This document shows, one piece after another, positions 36,534 to 45,622 of a stretch of 64,000 nt of DNA (positions within the stretch are counted from its first letter, which is position 1; each line of letters begins with the position of its first letter). This DNA is from Kocuria sp. Lineage in GTDB: Bacteria > Actinomycetota > Actinomycetes > Actinomycetales > Micrococcaceae. The position numbers were made by a program, and so were the translations under genes. A model generated the notes under the pieces. It saw only the letters and a program-made list of their open reading frames with translations, searched no databases and was not told the origin of the DNA. The stretch covers positions 65,467-129,466 of the forward strand of contig NZ_JAUNTS010000010.1 of NCBI RefSeq assembly GCF_030538595.1. The letters are read 5' to 3'.

Positions 36534-37574
36534 ATGTCCCACCACCCCCATGACCACCACACACCGCATGCCGCTGCGCTGCGGGGTGTGGTGCGGCGTC
36601 GTTTTTTGGGTGGGATGGGAGCGGCAGCGGCCGTGGCGCTGGTGGGATGCGGGGCCGATGACTCCGCAGATGAAGCTGCTGCCTCCGTATCTCCTACGGA
36701 GCAGCCAACCCCACAACCCACGGTGGCTCCCACGGAGGCACCCCTGCCCATCAGCGCGGAGACCACGTACGAAGTGGCCGAGCCGGTGACTTTGGCCTAC
36801 GGGCAGGCGAGCGACCGTCAGTACGGGGAACTCACGGTGCCGCTGGGGCTGCCGGAAAACATCAAGGTGCCGGTGCTCATGGTGCTGCACGGGGGATCGT
36901 GGCAGGCCACCTCCACGCTGCACTACATGCGCGCCATGGCACGCAACATGGCCTCCTACGGAATTGCCACGTGGAATGTGGAGTACCGCGGAATTGGTGG
37001 CGGTGGTGGCTGGCCGAACACCTTTGTGGACGTGGCTGCAGCCATGGATTTTGTGCCCAAACTTGCCGAACACATTGGTAGGCGCATTGACCGGCAACGC
37101 TTTTTCCTCACCGGGCACAGCGCCGGAGGGCATTTGGCCACCTGGGCGGCATCCCGCCACATGCGGGGCTCAGAGCAACCCGGTGGGCGCCCGGTGATTC
37201 GTCCCGCTGCGTGCGTGTCCTACGCCGGTGTCTATGACCTGACATTTGCGCAGCGATCCGGTCATCGGCACATGGTCAACCTGATGGGCGGTACCCCGTC
37301 GCAGGTGCCGCAGAACTACACCTTGGCCTCTCCCATCCACAACATTCCCCAGGACGTCCGGTTTGTCTGCTGTCATGGAACCGCCGACTCCGTGGTGCCG
37401 ATCAACCAGACCTACAACTACGCCGCCGTGGGAGAGCAGGACGGCAACCCCGCCGAAACCGTGATTCTGTTGGACACGGAACACTCTGCGTGGGCCGATT
37501 CCAAAACCTACGCCTATGCGGTGGGCCAGCAGCGGCTACTGGAAACCATCACGGCGGTGGATGTCTCCGCCTGA
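36534..37574 (+). CDS. Exported lipoprotein alpha/beta hydrolase, paralogue 3
   Basis: 346 aa. A His-rich start (HHPHDHHTPH) precedes a twin-arginine signal with VRRRFLGG and lipobox ALVGC, so the enzyme is probably membrane-anchored outside. A Pro/Thr linker follows. The core repeats the pattern of the other paralogues: VLHGGSW, YRGIGGGGGWPNTFVDVAAAM, GHSAGGHLATWAASRH, HGTADSVVP and DTEHSAW. It is convergent with paralogue 4, its closest relative by eye. No strong ribosome-binding site was found. Confidence 0.87.
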   Translation: MSHHPHDHHTPHAAALRGVVRRRFLGGMGAAAAVALVGCGADDSADEAAASVSPTEQPTPQPTVAPTEAPLPISAETTYEVAEPVTLAYGQASDRQYGELTVPLGLPENIKVPVLMVLHGGSWQATSTLHYMRAMARNMASYGIATWNVEYRGIGGGGGWPNTFVDVAAAMDFVPKLAEHIGRRIDRQRFFLTGHSAGGHLATWAASRHMRGSEQPGGRPVIRPAACVSYAGVYDLTFAQRSGHRHMVNLMGGTPSQVPQNYTLASPIHNIPQDVRFVCCHGTADSVVPINQTYNYAAVGEQDGNPAETVILLDTEHSAWADSKTYAYAVGQQRLLETITAVDVSA

Positions 37575-37602
37575 CAGGCCCCGGCACCTTCAGATGGAGG
37601 AC

Positions 37603-38619
37603 TCAGGCGGATGCCAGGGTGGCAATGATCCGGTCATGTGCCACCTGCCACGGATGTGATTGATGGGTGGTCCAGGAGTTGTGGGAGGCATCAGGCAAGA
37701 TCACCGCCTCGGCATTGTCTCCGGCCTGTTGCGCAGCCGCCAGATATTCCTTGGCCTGGTCCACCTTCACCACGGAATCATTCTCCCCGTGGAAGCAGAT
37801 GAAGTGACGGTGCGTGGGGAGATGGTCAATGGGGGAGGCCAAAGCGTAGCGGTCCGGACACTGTTCGGGTTCGCCGCCCAGTAACGGGATCATGTAGGGA
37901 TCCTTGTTGTCCTCGGCCAAGGTGAGGTCATACACACCGGCCATGGGGAAACACCCTCTGACGTCAATCTTGGGTTCACCGCCTGGTTGACCGGCATTGT
38001 TGACATGCCGTGAGGCCGCCCACGCGGCCAGATTGCCTCCGGCACTGTGGCCGGTGATGAAGAACCTGGTGGAGTCCACCGGAGAGCCAATGTGCTCGGT
38101 CAGGTTGGGCACCAGATCCATGGCGGCCGCAACGTCTGTGAATGTCTGGGGCCAACCACCCCCACCGTGGACCCCGCGATACTCAATGTTCCAGGCCACA
38201 GCCCCGTGGGCAGCCAGTGACTTGGCCAAAGGTTCCATGTAGGTCAAGTTTGAGGAGGCCAGCCAACCTCCGCCGTGGATGATCATGACCACAGCCGCCG
38301 GACTGTTGGCCGGCAGATTGGGTGGAATCCACAGTTGCCCGTACTGGCGGTCCGATTCATTGCCGTAGGTGACCTTGACCGGGTCCGCCACCTGATAGGT
38401 GTCAGAGGTGCTGACCGCCACAGGGGTTGGCGACGCCGTATCAGAGGCCGCAGCGCCGGAGCCACCGTCCGAACCGGTCTGTGTGCAGGCGGTCAGACCC
38501 AGAGTGCCTGCCACACCCAGGCTCATTCCCAGGCTGTGCAGTACCTGCCGCCGGGACAGTTCAGCCTTGGAGGTGATGCCTTTGTCCTGCTGCAGCCCGG
38601 AGGGTTCTGTGTGAGTCAC
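37603..38619 (-). CDS. Exported lipoprotein alpha/beta hydrolase, paralogue 4
   Basis: 338 aa from a GTG. Twin-arginine signal LSRRQVLHSLGMSLG and lipobox GLTAC make it a Tat lipoprotein. Catalytic elements are IIHGGGW, YRGVHGGGGWPQTFTDVAAAM, GHSAGGNLAAWAASRH, HGENDSVVK and DASHNSW. It lies tail to tail with paralogue 3 only 28 bp apart, an arrangement expected from an inverted duplication. Natural substrate unknown. Confidence 0.87.
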   Translation of the reverse strand: MTHTEPSGLQQDKGITSKAELSRRQVLHSLGMSLGVAGTLGLTACTQTGSDGGSGAAASDTASPTPVAVSTSDTYQVADPVKVTYGNESDRQYGQLWIPPNLPANSPAAVVMIIHGGGWLASSNLTYMEPLAKSLAAHGAVAWNIEYRGVHGGGGWPQTFTDVAAAMDLVPNLTEHIGSPVDSTRFFITGHSAGGNLAAWAASRHVNNAGQPGGEPKIDVRGCFPMAGVYDLTLAEDNKDPYMIPLLGGEPEQCPDRYALASPIDHLPTHRHFICFHGENDSVVKVDQAKEYLAAAQQAGDNAEAVILPDASHNSWTTHQSHPWQVAHDRIIATLASA

Positions 38620-38700
38620 GCTCTGAATTTTAGGCTGGCTCCCGGCACCCGGTGTGGCCTCCAGGGCGAAATGACCGCCAACTCTCCGATGGTGGGCGGG

Positions 38701-40140
38701 TCAGTCGTGCATGTCCTCCAGCTCCACGCCCTTGGTTTCTCTGACTGCCTTGATCACGAACAGCACGGAGACCGCCGCAAAGAACGCGTAGAGCCCGTAG
38801 GCAAAGACCAGGGACACATCCGAGATGATGGGGAAGGTCACCGTGACCAACCAGTTGGCCATCCACTGCACAAATCCGGCCACGGCAAGGGCGGCACCGC
38901 GGATCTTGTTGGGGAACATTTCTCCCAGCAGAACCCACATCACGGGGCCCCAGGAGATACCAAAGAACACCACGTACAGATTTGCAGCCACCAGGGCAAT
39001 GGGTCCGGCGGTGTCACCCAGAACGGGTCCGGCATCCGTCACGGTGGCCGTGGCAAAGACTGCCGCCATGGTGCCCAAGCTGAGCGCCATGCCGATGGAA
39101 CCGATCAGCAGGAGACGTTTACGGCCAATCTTGTCCACCAGCAGGATGGCCACGATGGTCACGGCCACGTTGGTGATGGAGGTGATGGTGGAGATGGTGA
39201 ACGCATCACTCTCCTGGAAACCAACGGACTGCCACAGCTGGTTGGAGTAGTAGAAGATCACGTTGATGCCCACCAGCTGCTGCAGGGCAGCCAGGCCAAT
39301 ACCGATCCACACAACGGGCTTGAGCCCGAACGCCTTGCCAGCCAGGTCTGCCAACCGCGGGTTGTGTTCCTTGTCCAAGGTGCGGTCAATGACGGACAGG
39401 CGGTGCTGAGCGGGGCCTTCACCCTGCAGCCGGACCATCACCGTCATGGCGTCATCCCTGCGGCCCTGCTGGACCAACCAGCGCGGGGATTCGGGGATGG
39501 TGTAGGCGCCCACCAGGTAAACCAGGGCGGGAATGGCCTCCAGAAGGAACATCCACCGCCATGCGTCCATGCCGAACAGCCACGTGGCTTCTGAGGACCC
39601 GGCCAGACCCACAACAATGCGGTTGGCGATTTGGGAGGCAAAAATGCCCAGCACAATGCCCATCTGTTGCAATGAGCCCAAACGTCCGCGAATGTCCGCC
39701 GGGGCGATTTCGGCAATGTAAGCCGGGGCAATGATGGAGGCCACGCCAACACCCACACCGCCGATCACGCGCCAGGCCACCAGCCAGTAGAACCCACCCA
39801 TGTCCGCACCAAAGAAGGGGTCAATGGCGCAGAAGATGGATGAGACCAGGAACAACACCGCCGCAACGCGCATCATGCGCACGCGGCCCCACTTGTCCGC
39901 CAGGCGTCCGCCCATGGCGGCACCCGCGGCAGCACCCAGCAGGGCAGATGCCACTGCGGTACCCAATGCGGTGGGACCCACACCAAAGTACTCACGCATG
40001 GCAGAGGTGGCGCCATTGATCACGGCGGAGTCGTAGCCGAACAGGAAACCGCCAATGGCGGCCACAATGGTGATTCGCACCACTGCGCCGGTATTGGCGG
40101 TATGACCCGCCACGGAGGTGGGGGAGGTGTATGTGGACAT
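38701..40140 (-). CDS. Sugar-porter family MFS transporter
   Basis: 479 aa with AAGGAG before the ATG. Twelve helices carry the sugar-porter signatures GGFLFGYDSAVINGA, GGRLADKWGRVRMM, RVIGGVGVGVASIIAPAYIAE, PESPRWLVQQGR and NLYVVFFGISWGPVMWVLLGE. It should import a sugar or polyol with H+. No catabolic genes are beside it, so glucose, xylose, galactose and inositol are all open. Hydrolase paralogue 4 lies 81 bp downstream on the same strand. Confidence 0.92.
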   Translation of the reverse strand: MSTYTSPTSVAGHTANTGAVVRITIVAAIGGFLFGYDSAVINGATSAMREYFGVGPTALGTAVASALLGAAAGAAMGGRLADKWGRVRMMRVAAVLFLVSSIFCAIDPFFGADMGGFYWLVAWRVIGGVGVGVASIIAPAYIAEIAPADIRGRLGSLQQMGIVLGIFASQIANRIVVGLAGSSEATWLFGMDAWRWMFLLEAIPALVYLVGAYTIPESPRWLVQQGRRDDAMTVMVRLQGEGPAQHRLSVIDRTLDKEHNPRLADLAGKAFGLKPVVWIGIGLAALQQLVGINVIFYYSNQLWQSVGFQESDAFTISTITSITNVAVTIVAILLVDKIGRKRLLLIGSIGMALSLGTMAAVFATATVTDAGPVLGDTAGPIALVAANLYVVFFGISWGPVMWVLLGEMFPNKIRGAALAVAGFVQWMANWLVTVTFPIISDVSLVFAYGLYAFFAAVSVLFVIKAVRETKGVELEDMHD

Positions 40141-40633
40141 GCTCAGCTCCTTGGCCGTCCCAGGTGGAGCTGCCGCCTATGGCCCCAGTCACACCGAAAA
40201 GTTCCTGACAGAGTAAAGGGCAGCAATGTGAGTGTCCACACGGTGACGAATTCATGTCGGTTTGATGTCAAAGGGGAGGGTTGCCTCCTGCCTCGGCTCG
40301 CCCCGGTTGGCCCCGCCCAGTTGACCACGTAGAAGGGGACAGGCGCGGCGTCGTCGTTGTGGGCACGGCGGCACACGGAGTTGCCGTTTGGCCTTGCTGG
40401 ACGCGGTGATGCGTCACTAAAATTGCAAGAGAGCTTCATGTTGTTTCGCCAAACTGTCCCCTATCCCGGTGATCGGACCCCATCTCCAGATGCGGTGAAT
40501 TGCCGGCGGCAGTTCAGTTGGTGACAGCACGGAAGCTGGGTTCGCGGGGGAGCGAATCCTTGGGGCTGCGTTCGTTGCGGGAGCCGGGATTCCGGGTCCG
40601 TGCCACGGGCGGCGGGAAGCAAAGGGGGAACGC
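40141..40633. other. 493-bp intergenic region without a recognised gene
   Basis: It holds the divergent promoters of the sugar porter and the exported protein at 40634. I see no convincing ORF, hairpin or RNA. Frames that are open here lack start signals and look like shadows. Confidence 0.4.
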
Positions 40634-42034
40634 GTGGGCGGCAACGGCCGGACGCGTGGGTTCATCAAAGGTCGCGGGCGTCACCGGGACCCAAAGGCCC
40701 ATGCCATGTGGCACTTGCGTATGCCGGCGTCCTCCAGCGGTGTGCCCGTCCACATCACCGTGGTGGCCGGCGTTGTGGTGGCCGGGATGATCACCACGGT
40801 GGCGCCCAGTACCACTGCGGAAACGCTGCGCTCGGATCTTGTACCGCCTCAGCAGCACTCTTCTGATGATTCGTCCATGACCGCACGGGGATCATCACCG
40901 CAAGCCTCCCCGCAGGTCACCATTACGGCCTGGCCGGATGCCGGGGCACGTGATGGGGAAACAGACCCGAGCCACAGCCCCACGGCTGCCCTGCCGCAGG
41001 TGGGCACGGGAAAGGGCGCCAAGACCTACGTTCGGCCCAACCCAGCTGGAGTTTTTCGTGCGGGTTCCGCCGTGAGCCAGATGGGGCGCGGTGTGGGCAG
41101 CGTGTTCTCCACGGAGGGCCGGCGCACGTGGAGCACGCACCCCACCGTGGATTTGCCGGCACCACCCCCGGACCGGGGCACCGTGGTGGGAAGCGTGTAC
41201 GTGGCCATGCCCGCACGGAGTGTGGATGCGCTGGTGGCGGGGGTTCCAGAGGCCACACACGTGGAGATCGGCACCATGACGCGGTTTGCCCCTTTCCCGC
41301 CATTGCGTGAGGCCGTCCCGGTGGTGGAGTTGACGATCCCCACACCCGTGCCGCTGGCCGCGCCAGGCGTCATGCGCACCGCGGGGGAACGCACAGACCT
41401 GATCTTGGTCCCCGCCACGGTGATTGAGGTCCCTGCCGATTCCGTGCCCGCAACTCCACAGGACACCGCACCTGCGCTCGGCTCCGAACACCTCCTGGCC
41501 CAGGCACCACCCACGAGCGCAGAGGAATCGGATTCCACCATGGCCGTGGCGCGTTCCGGGCCGGTTTCACCGTGGGCCACCGCCCCTCACGACGACGACG
41601 CCCCCACCACCCGCCCCGCACATCAAGACCTTGCCGGTGATCACGAAAATGATGGTGCGCAGGTTGCCCCGTGGGTGCTGCCGGTCGATGAAGCCACACA
41701 CGTGGATTCTGATGCCTCGGATTTTGACACTCCGGGTTCAGACACTCCGGACTTTGACACTCCAGATTCTGGCACTCCCGTTTTTGGTAATCCGGTCCTG
41801 GGGGAGTTCATCGCCGAGGATCAGGGCGAAGACCCTGGTGAAAGCCTCCTCCACGCCCCGGTGTGGGAAGCCCCGGCGGATGAACCGCCATCATCCGAGC
41901 TGGAGCAGTTGCAAGAGTTGCAACAACTGCAGGAGCAGGGATGGGTGGAACCTCTGGAACAGGTGCAGCAGACGGTCCCCGGTCCCACCACCGGCGCTGT
42001 GGAAGAGTCTCCCAATGCTCCCGTGGAGCCTTGA
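40634..42034 (+). CDS. Unknown exported or membrane-anchored low-complexity protein
   Basis: 466 aa from a GTG with AAGGGGG upstream. A basic 35-residue start (RTRGFIKGRGRHRD) precedes one hydrophobic helix (VHITVVAGVVVAGMITTVA), so it is a type II anchor or an uncleaved signal. The rest is Pro/Ala/Thr/Asp-rich with no cysteine pattern. A repeat zone reads DFDTPGSDTPDFDTPDSGTP (about residues 358-377), and a Gln/Leu-rich stretch that could be a coiled coil (ELEQLQELQQLQEQ) follows. No family recognised. It is 92 bp upstream of the PAP2-like gene, and the two may be co-transcribed. Confidence 0.6.
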   Translation: MGGNGRTRGFIKGRGRHRDPKAHAMWHLRMPASSSGVPVHITVVAGVVVAGMITTVAPSTTAETLRSDLVPPQQHSSDDSSMTARGSSPQASPQVTITAWPDAGARDGETDPSHSPTAALPQVGTGKGAKTYVRPNPAGVFRAGSAVSQMGRGVGSVFSTEGRRTWSTHPTVDLPAPPPDRGTVVGSVYVAMPARSVDALVAGVPEATHVEIGTMTRFAPFPPLREAVPVVELTIPTPVPLAAPGVMRTAGERTDLILVPATVIEVPADSVPATPQDTAPALGSEHLLAQAPPTSAEESDSTMAVARSGPVSPWATAPHDDDAPTTRPAHQDLAGDHENDGAQVAPWVLPVDEATHVDSDASDFDTPGSDTPDFDTPDSGTPVFGNPVLGEFIAEDQGEDPGESLLHAPVWEAPADEPPSSELEQLQELQQLQEQGWVEPLEQVQQTVPGPTTGAVEESPNAPVEP

Positions 42035-42126
42035 CTTCCTGGGAAGGTGCTTAAAAATATTCCCGATTGTTGTTCAACTTCGACGTGGCGTTTAGAGATT
42101 TCTGCGAGTGATGCCACAATTGAAAA

Positions 42127-43020
42127 ATGTCTTCCCCGGCGCAGAACACTTCCCCCTCGCCGGACCGCACGACCTGGCGGCTGCCGCAGCTGGAGCACTG
42201 GATCATCATCCCGCTGATTGTCATCCTGACAATCGGAACCTTGGGACGGATCATCAGCTTCACTCCGCAGCTTCGAGCCGCTGAGTCGCAGGTCCTTGCG
42301 GCACTTGAACCCGTGCGTTCTTCCATGGTGCTGGCCGCTGCCAATTTTGTGCACGGCGCTTTCAGCGCACCCATGATTTTCGCCGTGATCGCAGCGTTGA
42401 CTGCATGGCTGGTGGTGATCCGCCGTTCCGCTCGGGATGCAGCAGGATTTGCGGTGACCGCCGTCGTCGCTTCCCTGGTGTGCTTCATGACCCAGCAAAT
42501 TGTGGCGCGCCCCGCCCCCATGATTCCAGGGGAATCCCTGACGGCCGCTGAGACCGCGTCTTCCATGCCGGCCGGTGCGGTGTGCGGTGCCATTGTGATC
42601 ACCCTGGCGCTTCTGGTCACGGCGCGCCACCACACCAAGTCCACGCTGCTTCTGGCCGTGGGCGGTGGCGTGACCCTGATGGTGGCCGCGGCAACGCTGA
42701 TCGGCTCCAGTGCCTACGTGCTGGACATCCTGGCAGCGCTGCCCGTGGCTTGGGCCGGGATTGCACTGGGCTGCGGTGTGGCCAATCAGGCCGTACCTGC
42801 CTTGGCGCAGACTTTTGGCTGGGATCTGGATCAGAGTCAGCGCAAGCTGAACTACCGCAGCCCGGACCGCAGCGTGGCGTACGCGGAGGCTTATTCGGAC
42901 TCCCACCAACGGCAGCCCGTTCAGGTTCCCGCCCCGGCAATGCACACCGCGCCGTCCATGGAGCACGACGACGGCCCCATCACCGAGGAGATCCCTGTCA
43001 TTCGGCACAACGCCGCCTGA
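42127..43020 (+). CDS. PAP2-like membrane protein with degenerate active site
   Basis: 297 aa with about six membrane helices in the PAP2 (lipid phosphate phosphatase) order and a cytoplasmic C-terminal tail. The motif RPAPMIP is recognisable as part of phosphatase motif 1. The second motif, normally PSGH, reads SMPAGAVCGA, so the His is replaced by Ala. The third motif (R, His, Asp) reads GSSAYVLDILAALPVAW and lacks the His. It is therefore unlikely to be a phosphatase; a lipid-binding or structural role is possible. The assignment to PAP2 rests on layout and these remnants. Confidence 0.62.
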   Translation: MSSPAQNTSPSPDRTTWRLPQLEHWIIIPLIVILTIGTLGRIISFTPQLRAAESQVLAALEPVRSSMVLAAANFVHGAFSAPMIFAVIAALTAWLVVIRRSARDAAGFAVTAVVASLVCFMTQQIVARPAPMIPGESLTAAETASSMPAGAVCGAIVITLALLVTARHHTKSTLLLAVGGGVTLMVAAATLIGSSAYVLDILAALPVAWAGIALGCGVANQAVPALAQTFGWDLDQSQRKLNYRSPDRSVAYAEAYSDSHQRQPVQVPAPAMHTAPSMEHDDGPITEEIPVIRHNAA

Positions 43021-43038
43021 CAGCCGGATCTCTCACGC

Positions 43039-43095
43039 CCAGTGCGCAGTTGTGTGGCCCCCGATTCAATCGGGGGCCACACAACTGCGCACTGG
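43039..43095. terminator. Perfect 28-bp hairpin between convergent genes
   Basis: Arms 43039-43066 and 43068-43095 match exactly around a single central C. It separates the PAP2-like gene from the MMPL gene and should stop transcripts from both sides. The CGCAGTT outer part resembles the palindrome at 29015. Confidence 0.88.
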
Positions 43096-43113
43096 CATGT
43101 CAGGGCTGTTGGA

Positions 43114-45432
43114 TCACGGCTGGATCTTCTTGTGGAAGGGCCACCAGATGATCCGTCCGGCGTCGTAGGTCAGTGCGGGGACCAGCAGGGACCGCACCAG
43201 TAGAGCATCCAGCAGCACGCCAAAAGCCACAATGAAGGCCAGCTGAACCATGAACACAATCGGGATCACGGCCAGGGCGGCAAAGGTGGCGGCCAAGACA
43301 ATGCCCGCGGAGGTGATCACTCCGCCGGTCAGCACCAGGCCACGCAGAATACCGGCCCGAGTGCCATGCACCAGGGACTCCTCCCGGACGCGGGACATCA
43401 GGAAGATGTTGTAGTCAATCCCCAATGCCACCAGGAACACGAATGCGTACAGCGGCACGGAGGCATCCGAACCCGGGAAATTGAACACGTGATTGAACAG
43501 CAGCGCCGAAACCCCCAGCGCGGAGGCAAAGGAGATCACGGTCAGGATGATCAGGATGACCGGCGCCAGGATGGAGCGCAGCAACAGCATCAAGATGATG
43601 GTGACCACCACCAGGATGATGGGGATGATCAGGTTGCGGTCGTGAATGGAGGCCGCCTGGGTGTCCATGGTGCTGGCAGTCTCACCGCCCACAATGATCC
43701 CGGAATCCACGTCCTTGAGGTCGGTGCGCAACTGCGTCACGGCTTCCTGAGCCTCATCCGAATCCGGGGCCACCGTGGTGGTCACCTGAATTTGGACGTC
43801 CCCGTCCACCACGGTGGGTTCCACATCCGCAAACGGATTGGCGCCTTCTGGAGCATCCTGGAATTGTTCGGCCTGTTCATCTGCGGCACGTCCCAGCGGC
43901 AGGGAGCCCGACGGCGAATCGGTGGCCGTGACCGTCACGGAGTCCGTGACATCCAACTGGCCGGCCACCGCCGCCACGTCATCGGCCGTGCCCTCCGGGG
44001 CGATCACGGTGATGGGTGATCCCGTGCCGCCGGGGAAGTGCGCGGACAGGGCATCCTGCCCATCGGAGGCGGGGGAGGCGCCGATCAGCGTCTCGGACTG
44101 CTTGAGGCCGGAGGCCTGCAACGTGGGGGCAAATGCCGCCATGACCAGCAACGCCAAGGTGGAGACAATCCAGACCACCCGGAACCGACGGGCCACAAAA
44201 CGGCCGATGCCGGCCCACAGCCCCTTCCCCGTGACGCTGGGCAACCCCTGGGCCCCGCCGTGGTCCACCACTCGCACAGCATCCGGGCGGTCGGGATCAA
44301 ACTTGGGGCGCGAAGGCCAAAAGCCCGCTCGGCCCAGCACGTAGAGCACAGCCGGCAGGAAGGTCAGGGCAGCCAGCATGGAGAAGGCAATGCCGGTGGC
44401 CGCAGCCGGGCCCAACGCCTGCGTGGAACCAAGGTCAGAGAACAGCAGGCACAGCAACCCGGCGATCACCGTGGAGCCGGAGGCCAGCACAGGTTCAATG
44501 GTTCCGCGAATGGCAGTGCGCGTGGCTGCGCTCTTGCTGCGGTGCTGGCGCAGAGCCTCCCGGTAGCGGGCCGTGTAGAGCAGGCAGTAATCCGTGGCGG
44601 CACCCACCACCAGGATGAACAAGATGCCCTGGACCTGCCCATCAATTTGGATCAGACCGCTCTGGGCCATCAGGTACACCACAATGATGGCCGCGCACAG
44701 AGCCGCCATGGCCGTGATCAGCACAATGATGGGCAGCAGCGGTGATCGGTAAACGATCACCAAGATCACGAACACCACGGCCAGTGCCACCAACAGCAAG
44801 ATGCCGTCAATGCCCGCAAACCCCTCAGCCAGTTCAGTGGCAAAGCCGGCGGGACCGGTCACAAAGGTGTTCAGCCCATCCGGTGCGGTGTCTGCCATTT
44901 CCGAACGGAGCTCACCCACCTGTTCGTCGTACCCGCTCTCATCCATGGGTACAAAAATTTGGAGGGCCTTGCCGTCCTCAGACTCCACGGGCGGGGAGGC
45001 AGCTTCCTCGGCCAGCCCCGCATCCACCAGGGACTCACTGAGATTTTCCGCCCACTGCCGGTCTTCATCCGTCAGGCCGTCGTCGCGCTGGACCACCGCA
45101 ATGGCGGGGATGAAAGGATCCTGCACAAAATCGTCTGCCCGGTTGGACACCTGGGTGGATTCTGCCGTTTCCGGGAGGAAAGAAGATTGGCTGGACTCCA
45201 CCACGTTGCTGATCCGCCCAAAGAACGGACCACCCAGGCCGATCACCACCACCCAGGCAAGGAGCGCAAAAGCTGGTAGCAGCACTCGCAGCCACGTGGG
45301 GCCACGCTTGCCGTTTTCCTGTTCGGGGGTGGTGCGTCGTCGTCCGGATTCCCCCTCAGCCCACGGCAGGTCAGGATCGGGTGTGGTGTGGGGTGGCTGG
45401 GAGGGTTGCGCGGGGGAGGTGCTGGGGGCCAT
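43114..45432 (-). CDS. MMPL-family RND exporter
   Basis: 772 aa with 12 membrane helices in two halves, each with a large extracytoplasmic loop (about residues 60-205 and 435-600). The proton-relay Asp residues are visible in VVGAATDYCLLYTARYREAL and VALGIDYNIFLMSRVREE. The N-terminal cytoplasmic part is Pro/Ser-rich. Related proteins export lipids, siderophores or drugs; no lipid biosynthesis genes are near, so the cargo is unknown. The upstream 190 bp contain GTAGT and ACTAC in inverted order, a possible repressor site. Confidence 0.92.
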   Translation of the reverse strand: MAPSTSPAQPSQPPHTTPDPDLPWAEGESGRRRTTPEQENGKRGPTWLRVLLPAFALLAWVVVIGLGGPFFGRISNVVESSQSSFLPETAESTQVSNRADDFVQDPFIPAIAVVQRDDGLTDEDRQWAENLSESLVDAGLAEEAASPPVESEDGKALQIFVPMDESGYDEQVGELRSEMADTAPDGLNTFVTGPAGFATELAEGFAGIDGILLLVALAVVFVILVIVYRSPLLPIIVLITAMAALCAAIIVVYLMAQSGLIQIDGQVQGILFILVVGAATDYCLLYTARYREALRQHRSKSAATRTAIRGTIEPVLASGSTVIAGLLCLLFSDLGSTQALGPAAATGIAFSMLAALTFLPAVLYVLGRAGFWPSRPKFDPDRPDAVRVVDHGGAQGLPSVTGKGLWAGIGRFVARRFRVVWIVSTLALLVMAAFAPTLQASGLKQSETLIGASPASDGQDALSAHFPGGTGSPITVIAPEGTADDVAAVAGQLDVTDSVTVTATDSPSGSLPLGRAADEQAEQFQDAPEGANPFADVEPTVVDGDVQIQVTTTVAPDSDEAQEAVTQLRTDLKDVDSGIIVGGETASTMDTQAASIHDRNLIIPIILVVVTIILMLLLRSILAPVILIILTVISFASALGVSALLFNHVFNFPGSDASVPLYAFVFLVALGIDYNIFLMSRVREESLVHGTRAGILRGLVLTGGVITSAGIVLAATFAALAVIPIVFMVQLAFIVAFGVLLDALLVRSLLVPALTYDAGRIIWWPFHKKIQP

Positions 45433-45622
45433 GTGGGATGCTCCAATGCGGTGTGGGTCCAGCAGGCGGACGACGAACCGCAGGTGGTGCGCACGGTCCC
45501 AACCGGAGGGTCCCCGGGGTGGTCACATCTGATGAACGGGGGCGATTGGCTCAGCCGAACCGCCCCCGCAGTTTACGTGTACTTCACGTTTTGTAGTACC
45601 GGATGGCACTACCGTTGAGAGT

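Noticed and set aside
41710..41790. Short direct repeats as a CRISPR-like array
   Set aside because: The repeats of about 15 bp are in frame and encode Asp-Thr-Pro units of a long open reading frame; there are no spacers of regular length and no cas genes.
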